This document shows, piece by piece, positions 1-7,297 of a stretch of 8,997 bases of DNA. The DNA lies in contig JAIVGW010000008.1 in the NCBI GenBank assembly GCA_020201415.1, positions 1 to 8,997 on the forward strand. The letters run 5' to 3'. Source of the DNA: Lentisphaerota bacterium (lineage in GTDB: Bacteria > Verrucomicrobiota > Kiritimatiellia > JAAZAB01). Position 1 is the first letter of the stretch. Each line of letters starts with the position of its first letter. Made by a program: the position numbers and the translations under genes. The notes below the pieces were generated by a model, which ran no database searches, was not told the DNA's origin, and saw only the letters and a program-made list of their open reading frames with translations.

Positions 1-12
1 GATGGATGGGCT

Positions 13-915
13 ATGTGTAAACAAAAAGTTTTTCCGGAGCCCGGTAGTTGCGATTGCCGCCGGGCCGGCTTGGTTCTGCCGGCGGTGTTGATGTTGCTGG
101 CCCTCACCGCGGCCTTGACTCTACATGCGCAACTGACGGCTCGTATTCGGCTGCGGCAGGCCCGGGGCGCCACCGAGCGGGCGCGCCTGCGTATTCTGGC
201 AAGCGATGCGGCTTGGCAGGCACTGCTGGACCTGACTCAGGAAAATCTGTTGCTGTTGACGCACACCAATGCCGACTGGGCGCTTCCGCGGGACTACATC
301 CTGCCGGATGGCGTGGCTGTCCGGGCCGGGATGTCCGATGCCACCCGCCGTTTCAATGTCAACAATTTGGGTTGCGATTACGGTGAGACTGAAGGGCGGC
401 CTCCGGAAGATGTTATGAGCGGCTTGCTGCAGGCTGCCGGCAGCCGGACACCGGAAGATGATGCCGCGCGCTTGCGGGCGGGGCTGGTTCAGGCGATGCA
501 GGAGTCCGATGAGGCCATGTTGCAGGGTTCCGGCGCTTTGCTTGATCTGTTGCCGGAACTGCCGCCGGAGCGCTTGGAGGTTTTGCTGACGGCTTTACCG
601 GTGGCTCTGCGACATCCGTTGCCGGTAAACGTCAATACTGCCACCCCGGAAGTATTGCAAGCTCTGCTGGGTGATGCGCGCAGGATGGCGGCGGATGCGC
701 TGATTGCCCGGCGTGATGCGCAGCCGCTGGCGGCGCTGGAACATTTTGCCGGATACGGGGATTTGGGCGAATATAACGCCTATCTGGCGGTTGGCAGCGC
801 GTTTTTTGAGGTTTGGGCGGAGGCGGAGGATCAGGGGGTGATTGCAAAGGTCTGGGCGCTGGCGGAATTAAACGCCGAGTCCGGGCTGCGGGTGCATCGC
901 TGGGTTTGCCGTTGA
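13..915 (+). CDS. gspK: Type II secretion pseudopilin GspK-like protein
   Basis: Minor pseudopilin expected at the tip of the type II secretion pseudopilus in the inner membrane/periplasm (known role of GspK). What is seen: a 300-residue protein with a short polar leader, then RRAG at residues 16-19 followed by a hydrophobic helix at about 20-41. This fits prepilin-peptidase cleavage after Gly19. Position +5 of the mature protein is not Glu, as is usual for GspK but not for other pseudopilins. Two GspK family signatures follow: RFNVNNL (about 112-118) and VNVNTATPEVLQAL (about 204-217), the latter in the SAM-like helical part. The length is slightly short for the family (about 320-330). The leader is odd in holding three cysteines (residues 2, 13 and 15). 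The frame is open to the left window edge, so an upstream start is possible. gspL follows, in keeping with K-L-M order. Confidence 0.88.
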   Translation: MCKQKVFPEPGSCDCRRAGLVLPAVLMLLALTAALTLHAQLTARIRLRQARGATERARLRILASDAAWQALLDLTQENLLLLTHTNADWALPRDYILPDGVAVRAGMSDATRRFNVNNLGCDYGETEGRPPEDVMSGLLQAAGSRTPEDDAARLRAGLVQAMQESDEAMLQGSGALLDLLPELPPERLEVLLTALPVALRHPLPVNVNTATPEVLQALLGDARRMAADALIARRDAQPLAALEHFAGYGDLGEYNAYLAVGSAFFEVWAEAEDQGVIAKVWALAELNAESGLRVHRWVCR

Positions 916-974
916 ACTGAATCCTTATGTCGCTCGATGACGGAAACTAAACAATGATTCATTTGTTGCATAAT

Positions 975-987
975 AAAGGCGAGGTGG
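975..987 (+). promoter_or_regulatory. Ribosome binding site that decides the gspL start
   Basis: A purine-rich AAAGGCGAGGTGG lies just before the ATG at 990, with AAAGG (975-979) ten nt from the start codon. The earlier in-frame ATG at 954 has no comparable site and would add twelve residues with AT-rich codons unlike the rest of the gene. I therefore place the gspL start at 990. Confidence 0.55.
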
Positions 988-989
988 AA

Positions 990-2324
990 ATGCCGGGGCG
1001 GGACTGTTTGGGGGTGGAACTGACCAATCCGCCGGCCTTGACCGCGGTCCGCCGCACCATTGCCGGACGCTTGCGTGCCAGGCCTGTTCCTGACGACGGT
1101 TTGCTGCCGGTGGCCGGCTGCCTGCCGGTGAGCTCCTGTCTGACGGTGTGGCTGGATGCGCCTTTTGATTCCTGGAGCAAGACCTGCCGCGTATTGCCAT
1201 CGCTGTTGGATGCCCGCCTGCCTTTTGCCCTGGAGGATTGTGTTTACCGTTTTGTAGCCCGGCACCGTACTCCCGGCGCCGCCGGTCGGGTTTTGGCGGT
1301 GGCGGTGCGGCGGGTAAACCTGGAAGAGCATTTGGCGGCCTGGCGTGCGGCAGGCTATGATCCGGTGACCATGGATCACAAGGGGCTGGCGCTCTGGACT
1401 GCCGCTCTGGAGGAATGGCCGCTGCCGGATGATGCCGTTCGCGCGATCCTGTATGTTAATGCCGGCGAGTTGACCCTGGTGGTGGGCCGCGGCGCATGTT
1501 TCGGTGCGGCTCACGCCCTGGCTTTTACCGCTCCATTGGGGGATGATGCAATCAACCTGCTGGCAAGCCGGTTGGCGAGGGTCCTGCATGCGGAATTAAC
1601 GGAGGCCACGCCGCTGCATTGGCTGGTTTGTGCGGGGACGGATGGCGACGACCGATTGGCGCGCGACCTGCCCGGCAGGCTTGCCGAAAATTGGCCGGGG
1701 CCGGTGCGCCGGCCCGCGGATGAGTCCCGGTTTCTGGCGCGCGCGCTCGCGGCGCGCGCGCTGTCCCCCGGGGACTGGCGCTGTAATCTGCGAGTCGGTG
1801 CGCTGGCGCATCCGCTGGCACAAAAATGGCGGCAGCATTTGGCGCGCCGCGCATATGCGGTCCTGCTGACCGCGGGCCTGCTGCTGATCGCGGTGAATTT
1901 CTGGTGGCAGAGCGCCTTGCGCAGCAGGACGGCGGATGTGCAGTCCGCGGTGGCGGCGCTGGCGGCGGAACTGGCGCCGGAAGCGCGTATCCCCTACGGA
2001 CGGGAGGTGGAGGAAGCCCGACAGTCCCTGGAGCAGCTGAACCGTGAGGTTGCTCCGGTCCTAAACGCACTGCATTCGGGGTTTTATGCACGCATCGGCT
2101 TGGTTTTCGAGGCAATCGCGGGTCTGGGCGTGACTTGCCAGCAGTTTCAGGCAGATAATGATGGATTTAACATGCGTTGCGCGGCTTCAGACTGGGAGCT
2201 TGCGGAAAGCCTGGCCGCCCGACTGCGCGCGCTGGGGTATGGTGTCCAGGTTAACGCCCTGCCGGGGCTGGATGACGGACGGGCCGCTTTCACTCTGGAA
2301 GGGCGTTGGGGAGGTGCGCCATGA
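990..2324 (+). CDS. gspL: Type II secretion assembly-platform protein GspL-like
   Basis: Likely the GspL-type bitopic inner-membrane protein that links the cytoplasmic secretion ATPase GspE to GspM in the assembly platform (family knowledge). The protein has 444 residues. The first 285 or so form a cytoplasmic part with an actin-fold-like strand pattern, including ILYVNAGELTLVVGRG near 154-169. One transmembrane helix follows at about 287-306 (VLLTAGLLLIAVNFWW). Next comes an Ala/Glu-rich likely coiled coil (about 310-350), then a small periplasmic domain of the ferredoxin-like size seen in GspL. Sequence conservation with classical GspL is low, so the call rests on topology, length and position between gspK and gspM. 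A PilM/PilN-like fusion is the main alternative. The stop overlaps the gspM start (ATGA), implying translational coupling. Confidence 0.75.
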   Translation: MPGRDCLGVELTNPPALTAVRRTIAGRLRARPVPDDGLLPVAGCLPVSSCLTVWLDAPFDSWSKTCRVLPSLLDARLPFALEDCVYRFVARHRTPGAAGRVLAVAVRRVNLEEHLAAWRAAGYDPVTMDHKGLALWTAALEEWPLPDDAVRAILYVNAGELTLVVGRGACFGAAHALAFTAPLGDDAINLLASRLARVLHAELTEATPLHWLVCAGTDGDDRLARDLPGRLAENWPGPVRRPADESRFLARALAARALSPGDWRCNLRVGALAHPLAQKWRQHLARRAYAVLLTAGLLLIAVNFWWQSALRSRTADVQSAVAALAAELAPEARIPYGREVEEARQSLEQLNREVAPVLNALHSGFYARIGLVFEAIAGLGVTCQQFQADNDGFNMRCAASDWELAESLAARLRALGYGVQVNALPGLDDGRAAFTLEGRWGGAP

Positions 2325-2824
2325 AGCTGCGGAAGTTGGATACTATTCTGATGGGATTGGCCGGACTGGCTCTGGCAATAGGCCTGGTGTGGACTTTGGT
2401 TAATTTGCAACTTGCGCCATCCGCCATGGTGCGCATTAATGCCCGGACGGAGGTCTTGCGCCAGTTGCAGCAGTTGCGCATGGAGCATGCATCGCTGCGC
2501 CTGGCTCTTTCAGTGCCGGAAAATTGGCCGAGGCCGGTGCGCGCCATTATGCCTGAAAAACTCGCGTCCATGCGGGATTTGATGTCCGTCACCGAGATCT
2601 CCGAACGCGCCGCCGGGGAACCGGTCGGCGGCTGGCGCTTGCGCCGTGTGGATTTGCGTATTAGCGAGGCCCCGCTGGACGCCTTGCCGGGTATTCTGGA
2701 TGAAGCCGCGGCCGGCCGGCCGCCATGGGTGTTGCGTGGCTGTGACATTGCGGCTACACCCAATCGTCCCGGCCGGGGGCGTGTGGTGCTTTCCCTGGAA
2801 GCGCTGGAATCGGTTGAGCATTAA
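2321..2824 (+). CDS. gspM: Type II secretion assembly-platform protein GspM-like
   Basis: Probable GspM-type inner-membrane protein, partner of GspL in the secretion platform. It has 167 residues: a short basic N-terminus (MKLRK), one transmembrane helix at about 9-29, a likely coiled coil (about 38-62), and a C-terminal periplasmic domain. That domain's alternating strands and helix (WRLRRVDLRI, then LDALPGILDEA, then GRVVLSLEAL) match a small ferredoxin-like fold, as in GspM. The start is the ATG at 2321, overlapping the gspL TGA and preceded by GGGGAGG at 2308-2314. A TTG at 2306 in the same frame lies upstream of that site and is unlikely. The family is poorly conserved, so the identity comes mainly from topology and operon order. 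It is the last plus-strand gene of the operon here; no clear rho-independent terminator follows. Confidence 0.72.
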   Translation: MKLRKLDTILMGLAGLALAIGLVWTLVNLQLAPSAMVRINARTEVLRQLQQLRMEHASLRLALSVPENWPRPVRAIMPEKLASMRDLMSVTEISERAAGEPVGGWRLRRVDLRISEAPLDALPGILDEAAAGRPPWVLRGCDIAATPNRPGRGRVVLSLEALESVEH

Positions 2825-3339
2825 GCTGTCCGAAGAATCGGGAAATGATTTAGGCTTGTGCATGTTCATATCTTTCTTTATGTCCAACTTCGGAAGTGAG
2901 GATTTGGCGCACCAGCGACGAATACCTCCGCTTCATCTCCTTGGACGGTCATTTCGGTCTCCACCAAAACGGTCGTGTTTGTGAACTGGACGTAAATCTC
3001 GGTGTTCCGGCCCCGGGCTCTGCTCCAGTCGTCCTTCATTTCACGGATGTGGTCGCGCACCGCTTCCGTTCCAGTGGCTTTTTGGTTCCGGTGGGTGCGT
3101 GTATGCGTCGGCTGAAAAGCGATTTCTTATCAATTTATCCGGTTGAACGCGCCGCAGATTGTAGAAGCCTTGCAGGCGAAATCTCATTTCTTCAAATTCA
3201 AATGGCGGATTCCCGGTTTATGATCTCCCATGTCTTCTTGAGATAGAATTTGTAGTTCTCCAAGGGTGTTCCATTCAAACACCGCGGTTGCATTATCGGC
3301 ACCATCCGGATGATTATGATACATATGAATTCAATGTGC
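2825..3339. other. Convergent intergenic stretch with possible decayed gene
   Basis: About 515 bases separate two convergent operons. No confident gene is present. On the minus strand, three short protein-like stretches follow one another in shifting frames. One starts with ATG at about 3324 and reads MYHNHPDGADNATAVFEWNT, ending at a TGA near 3187. The next begins at an ATG overlapping that TGA and includes GFYNLRRVQPDKLIRNRFSA. The third is the frame at 3060-2878. Each stays open for roughly 45-60 codons. This fits either a chain of tiny overlapping genes or one gene broken by frameshifts; I think the second is more likely. I recognise no family and see no terminator with a T-run for either flanking operon. 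Confidence 0.4.
2878..3060 (-). CDS. Possible small hypothetical protein or gene remnant
   Basis: A 60-codon minus-strand frame beginning with GTG; the frame stays open another 22 codons upstream, to a TGA-TAA pair near 3130. The translation has ordinary protein composition and a beta-strand-like stretch (EIYVQFTNTTVLVETEMTVQ), and its third codon positions are GC-rich like those of real genes nearby. There is only a weak purine run before the GTG, and the gene upstream on this strand ends 280 bases away. It may be the surviving 3' end of a frameshifted gene. I do not recognise the family. The plus-strand reading of the same bases looks like an antisense shadow. Confidence 0.28.
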   Translation of the reverse strand: MRDHIREMKDDWSRARGRNTEIYVQFTNTTVLVETEMTVQGDEAEVFVAGAPNPHFRSWT

Positions 3340-5115
3340 CTAAACGCCCTGACTTCCAGCCGATAGGCGGTCGCAGATGAAGTCGTTGTTTGTTTCCCGG
3401 ATGGAGGTGTCGGGGTGGGGTGCGAGGTCAAATACGGTGTCGGCCTCGATCCGGGCATTGATCACGTGCAGGCGGCGCCAATTACCCTGAAAGGCCACAT
3501 CGTACCGTGTGCCGGCTTCGGCGTGGATGGACAGGTTGCAGAACCAGGCATCTTCGATGGCAACGTTTCCGGCACCGGTGCAGGCCAAGGCGCCGCGGCC
3601 GAACAAGGGGGCATCTTTTGCGACGCCGATGTCCACGTTGCTGACGAACAGATTTCGGATACTGCCGCGGGCGTTAAGAAACTGGTCGTTCTCGGCCGTG
3701 CGCCGGAAGCGGCAGCCATCGATGATCAGCGTGTCGATTTGTACCTTGTCGTTTTCCAGTCGGAACAGCACGCGCCGGTCGCGTTCCGTTGTCTCCGGGT
3801 TGCCCACAATCGAACAGGCGACGTTGCGGATGATGATTGTGCCGTAGGGTGCCACGGCTTGGTGGTGCGCCGAGATCAAAATTCCATCGATCGTGTAACG
3901 TCCGTAGATTCCATCGATGGTGATTGCATCGATCTTATGCGCGCCGGTGGACAAGAGCCGTATGGCACGGAAGCCGGTCAGTCCCTCGCTAACGTGGATA
4001 TCGCGGATCACGACATGGCTGATTCCGCCTTGCAAGAAAGACTTCCACAGAATATTGGTGCCCGTACCCCTTTGCGGGACGGGCACGCCCGCAGGATACT
4101 TCGGATACCAACTATCGCCACCGTTGAGCGCGACCATGTCGTCCCAGGTGCGTCCGTGGATGTTGCTGATGACCCCGTTGTGACATTCGCCCTCGAGGTG
4201 AATGCCGTCCTGGTTAAGGCGCAGTTCGCGCATGTCCAGATGAATGTTGTCAATCGTGAAGTTGGACAGCAGTGCCGCGTCGAAGAAATACGTGGCCGGA
4301 TCGAAAAGCGTGGTGTCGCGCATGACAAACCCGTTGACATGCACGATCGTCATCAGAAAACCACGGTAACCGTAGCTGCCCCATAGGTGGGTCTGGCGGG
4401 GATTTTTGCCGCCGTTGGCGTCCCAGATACCACCAGTTACCCGGATATTCCGCTCGGGTTCACCGAGGTTCCAGTTGTCAGGACTGTCAGCGGCGCTGAC
4501 GAAGCCGGGGAAAGCGGGATCCGTGACAAACTCCGGGAAGCGGTCGTCGAAATAGCGTTGATTCGCCCAGCGCGTACTCAGCATCACCCGGCAGGTGTTG
4601 TCCGCCAGGCGGATGGTGAAGGAGGGATCCAGGCTTAACCAGGTATTCCCGTGAATAAAGAGGGTGTCCGTGATAAGCGCTGTGCCGCAGCCGCACAAGC
4701 GCACGGCACCGCGCTGGTCCAGGCATTTCTGGATAGCGGACGTGCAATCCGTGTGTCCGTCGTAGACTGCGCCGAACCAGCGGGGTGAGAATTCCGCGTC
4801 CCAGGTGCCGGCGAGGGTTACTTCAGGCGCGAAGATGTCCCGGCCGGCATTGGCATCGATACGCGTATCCTGTCCTGTCAGGCGATACGCGCCGGAGAGC
4901 CGGCCCGCCGGGCCGAACGCCAACGTGCTGCCTGGCGGCAGGCACAGATCCGCGGTGAGCCGTGCGACCCCGTCGATCATGATGACCGCTGGTGTTTGCA
5001 GCGCCATTACTGAGTCATTCAGCGCCGCGGGCGCGGCGGCGTCGGTGTCGAGGCGGATCAGGGCGGGCTGTCGAAATATGGCGCAGGCTTCGGTTTGGTT
5101 ATTCATATTAATCAT
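3340..5115 (-). CDS. Right-handed parallel beta-helix protein, GH28/pectate-lyase-like
   Basis: A 591-residue protein likely to bind or cleave an acidic polysaccharide. The N-terminal part carries the RWFGAVYDGHTD motif (about 112-123), typical of the entry to pectate-lyase-3/tailspike-type beta-helices. A long run of short beta-strand repeats follows (such as ISNIHGRTWDD, HVVIRDIHVS, IDTLIIDGCRF). NQDG at about 301-304 and DD at about 325-326 sit where GH28 polygalacturonases carry their catalytic aspartates; the usual downstream GHG is not seen, so the activity is unsure. I chose the ATG at 5115, 14 nt after the sulfatase stop. A start at 5160 would overlap that gene, and an ATG at 5106 is also possible. 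The Shine-Dalgarno is weak (GAGATTGG), suggesting coupling to the sulfatase. No signal peptide or membrane segment is visible, which is unusual for this fold. Confidence 0.75.
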   Translation of the reverse strand: MINMNNQTEACAIFRQPALIRLDTDAAAPAALNDSVMALQTPAVIMIDGVARLTADLCLPPGSTLAFGPAGRLSGAYRLTGQDTRIDANAGRDIFAPEVTLAGTWDAEFSPRWFGAVYDGHTDCTSAIQKCLDQRGAVRLCGCGTALITDTLFIHGNTWLSLDPSFTIRLADNTCRVMLSTRWANQRYFDDRFPEFVTDPAFPGFVSAADSPDNWNLGEPERNIRVTGGIWDANGGKNPRQTHLWGSYGYRGFLMTIVHVNGFVMRDTTLFDPATYFFDAALLSNFTIDNIHLDMRELRLNQDGIHLEGECHNGVISNIHGRTWDDMVALNGGDSWYPKYPAGVPVPQRGTGTNILWKSFLQGGISHVVIRDIHVSEGLTGFRAIRLLSTGAHKIDAITIDGIYGRYTIDGILISAHHQAVAPYGTIIIRNVACSIVGNPETTERDRRVLFRLENDKVQIDTLIIDGCRFRRTAENDQFLNARGSIRNLFVSNVDIGVAKDAPLFGRGALACTGAGNVAIEDAWFCNLSIHAEAGTRYDVAFQGNWRRLHVINARIEADTVFDLAPHPDTSIRETNNDFICDRLSAGSQGV

Positions 5116-5129
5116 AATGTAACCAATCT

Positions 5130-6521
5130 CTATAATTTGCCGAGACGTGCCTGTTCCCATCCTGCGCGTAGCTGTCTTGACAATGCGTCGATCAAGGATT
5201 CGTTAACCTGATCGATGAGATTGACATTTTCCTGGGAGTCTTTCGAATGGTCATAGAGTTCGCGGGCACGAACTGCCTGCGAATCTGTTTCCCGCCATTC
5301 AATATAACGGTATTGATCCGTGCGCATTGCATAGCCCATGATGCCTTTTCGGGGATACTGGCTGAAAGCCGCCTTCTTCCATGAGAGGTTTGGTCTGTCG
5401 AGGAGTGGGGCAAAACTATCCCCTTCGCAGTGATCGGGGATATTCAGTCCGCACAATTCACACAGCGTTGGATACATGTCCACAAATTCGACAAGTTCAT
5501 TTGTTGTCCTGCCTTCGGCCTTCATGGCGGGGGTTCTGGCCAGCAAAGGGGCACGTGTATCGACTTCGAAATTGGTGTGTTTGCTCCAGGAATTGTGCTC
5601 GCCGAGTTTCCAGCCATGGTCGCCCCAGAACATAATTACGGTATTGTCCCAGAGGCCAAGTTGCTTCAGTTCGTCGAGGACCTTGCCGAGTTGGGCGTCC
5701 ATGTAGCTGACGCAGGCACAGTAACCATGGATAAGGTCGCGAGCCAAGTCTTCAGGGATATCTCCTTCCTTGGGTATGCCGAAGTACCCCCTCATTTCTC
5801 CAAAGTTAGTGAGCGAGAACTCGGTGACACCATTCGGTTCGAAAGGGTTGACCGCCAGCGGCAGGGCTTCGCGATCATACATCTCCCAGTACCGTTTCGG
5901 CGCATTGAACGGCAGGTGTGGTTTGTGAAAACCAAGTCCGAGGAAAAAAGGTCTGTCGAGTTTGCTTAATTCCCTCAATTCAGCGATGGCGGCGAGGGCG
6001 TCTTTACCGTCATGGTAAGCATCGTCAGGCACGTCCGCGGCCTCGAAAGCGGGACCCAGACCCTGGCGCCGGTCACCGGAATCCTTACGTTCCTTGTCGC
6101 ATCGTGCGATAGCTTCGATGGCTTCATCCGTGAGATAGCCGCGGCCTTTCCAGTCACCGCTTGATTGGAGCGGCTCCTTGCTCCATCCCTGCAGGTCGTC
6201 CTTGGCGTGGTGATAGACTTTTCCGATAGATACGGTTTCATACCCGTTCGCCTTGAAGTGCTCCGGCAGAGAGAGGACATAGGGCATGGCCTTGCGAAGC
6301 GGAGTCTGTAAATCGTAGATGGTCGTGGTATCAGGACGGCATCCCGACAATACACTGCAACGAGAAGGGGCACATACCGCTTGCTGACAGTAGGCGCGTT
6401 CAAACAACAGCGACTCTTTTGACAGGTTGTCAATATTCGGAGAGTGGATCCATGGAATGCCGTAGCACCCAAGCTGCGTTCGCAGATCGTCAACCACGAC
6501 AAATAGTACGTTCATCTTCAT
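5130..6521 (-). CDS. Cys-type sulfatase, iduronate-2-sulfatase-like
   Basis: Hydrolyses sulfate esters, most likely on a sulfated glycan; the iduronate-2-sulfatase likeness is by motif, and the true substrate is unknown. The 463-residue protein opens with the metal-binding strand NVLFVVVDD (Asp11, Asp12). It has the sulfatase signature CAPSRCSVLSG at 50-60, whose Cys50 must be converted to formylglycine by a separate enzyme not encoded here. Then come GKVYHH (100-105), GFHKPHLPF (197-205), and WGDHGWKLGEH (299-309) with metal and active-site residues. The full domain is present, with the usual C-terminal substrate-facing region. The first residues are already the core beta-strand, so there is no signal peptide, unlike most secreted bacterial sulfatases. 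It is the first gene of an operon with the beta-helix protein. The start is supported by AAAGGA at 6531-6536. Confidence 0.93.
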   Translation of the reverse strand: MKMNVLFVVVDDLRTQLGCYGIPWIHSPNIDNLSKESLLFERAYCQQAVCAPSRCSVLSGCRPDTTTIYDLQTPLRKAMPYVLSLPEHFKANGYETVSIGKVYHHAKDDLQGWSKEPLQSSGDWKGRGYLTDEAIEAIARCDKERKDSGDRRQGLGPAFEAADVPDDAYHDGKDALAAIAELRELSKLDRPFFLGLGFHKPHLPFNAPKRYWEMYDREALPLAVNPFEPNGVTEFSLTNFGEMRGYFGIPKEGDIPEDLARDLIHGYCACVSYMDAQLGKVLDELKQLGLWDNTVIMFWGDHGWKLGEHNSWSKHTNFEVDTRAPLLARTPAMKAEGRTTNELVEFVDMYPTLCELCGLNIPDHCEGDSFAPLLDRPNLSWKKAAFSQYPRKGIMGYAMRTDQYRYIEWRETDSQAVRARELYDHSKDSQENVNLIDQVNESLIDALSRQLRAGWEQARLGKL

Positions 6522-6530
6522 TATTTTATT

Positions 6531-6536
6531 TCCTTT
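6531..6536 (-). promoter_or_regulatory. Ribosome binding site of the sulfatase gene
   Basis: AAAGGA on the minus strand, nine nt before the ATG at 6521. It fixes the start and so confirms that the protein begins directly at the catalytic core without a leader. Confidence 0.65.
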
Positions 6537-6569
6537 GGAGCGCGCCGGTGACTCGTACGCCGGCCAAAG

Positions 6570-6605
6570 ATAGCTTGCCGGACGCTTGCGCCCGTGTCAA
6601 GCTAT
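6570..6605. promoter_or_regulatory. Inverted repeat upstream of the sulfatase operon, possible operator
   Basis: ATAGCTTG (6570-6577) and CAAGCTAT (6598-6605) are perfect 8-bp inverted arms around a 20-nt centre, about 50-85 bases upstream of the sulfatase ATG. Within the right arm, the minus strand reads TTGACA (6600-6595), a perfect -35 hexamer, though no good -10 sits 17 nt downstream. The arrangement suggests a dimeric-regulator operator over a promoter, or an RNA hairpin in the leader. This is inference from position and symmetry only. Confidence 0.4.
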
Positions 6606-6650
6606 TAAAGGCGGCGGTGCGCCGTAGCGCGCATTTGCAGGTCGGCTTTT

Positions 6651-7129
6651 TCACTTTTCGGCCGATGTTTGTTCTGTGCTGATCAAAAAATCTACAATCA
6701 AAGGATAATGATCCGAGGATACGTCTTCGCCTGTCTTTCGATCAACAATGATGATCTCGTCCGAGTGCAGGCAATGGTCTATGGGTATGCGCAATAAAAA
6801 ATTATTAGCAGCGCCCGAGCACTGGTCCTTGCTTCCGATGGACGCGGTTGTTTTCCAAAGTAGAGCGGAAGCACGACCGCCGCATTTACAATGGCAAGAG
6901 CTAAAAACAAAATTGCCGTCTTGCGGCGGCGTCCTGCAATCAAAATAACGCCGAGAACAACAAGGCCCAATAAATATTGAACTCGAAAGTGAAAGAATAG
7001 ATCGAGAAACCAAGACAACCTCCCGCAAAAGCCCATAACCGTTGCGGCCGACGCGACCGCGCCGGCTGCGGTCAGAAGTCCCCATGGCTGGATGCGGATA
7101 CTGAATAATCTGGATGGTTTATAGGTCAT
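6651..7129 (-). pseudogene. Internally deleted membrane-anchored EEP-family gene
   Basis: Remnant of an endonuclease/exonuclease/phosphatase superfamily protein with an N-terminal membrane anchor. From ATG 7129, one frame gives about 105 residues with three hydrophobic helices (about 16-33, 50-66, 71-92). These include GRLSWFLDLFFHFRVQYLLG and end at ARTSARALLI, where the catalytic domain should begin. That frame stops at 6779. In the next frame, from about 6812 to 6651, comes the family's C-terminal end: IPIDHCLHS, then SDHYPLIVDF with the catalytic Asp-His. Intact relatives are roughly 320-340 residues, so some 170-200 residues, including most catalytic motifs, are missing, and the two ends are out of frame. 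The junction lies near an A6 run on the plus strand (6796-6801). It sits between the SGNH-like gene and the sulfatase on the same strand. Confidence 0.78.
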
Positions 7130-7297
7130 CGCTCAGGCCAACGATGCCATCACCTGCTGGTGCGCGTCAGCGCAAACAGTCAGGTGTATAGGTTGGTTCT
7201 GCATCCCCCGTAATTGATGGAGGAGTATGGCTTTGTGGGAGCGCAGCTTCTGTCCTGGCAGCTCACGCCTGTGCAAAGCTCCACCCTGTATTGGTCC

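Noticed and set aside
831..1589. Minus-strand 252-codon frame across gspK and gspL
   Set aside because: Antisense shadow rich in Gln, Arg and Pro, typical of reversed GC-rich coding sequence, with no domain or RBS.
2829..2894. TCCGAAG/CTTCGGA inverted repeat as a gspM terminator
   Set aside because: Seven-bp arms with a loop of over 50 nt and no T-run; easily chance.
2896..3246. Plus-strand 116-codon frame after gspM
   Set aside because: It starts with GTG without a good RBS and is antisense to more protein-like minus-strand frames. It shows no secretion-system features such as a membrane helix.
3415..4386. Long plus-strand open frame of 323 codons
   Set aside because: It lies fully antisense to the beta-helix gene, whose motifs and operon position are convincing. 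GC-rich third positions commonly leave the opposite strand open, and the translation has no recognisable domain.
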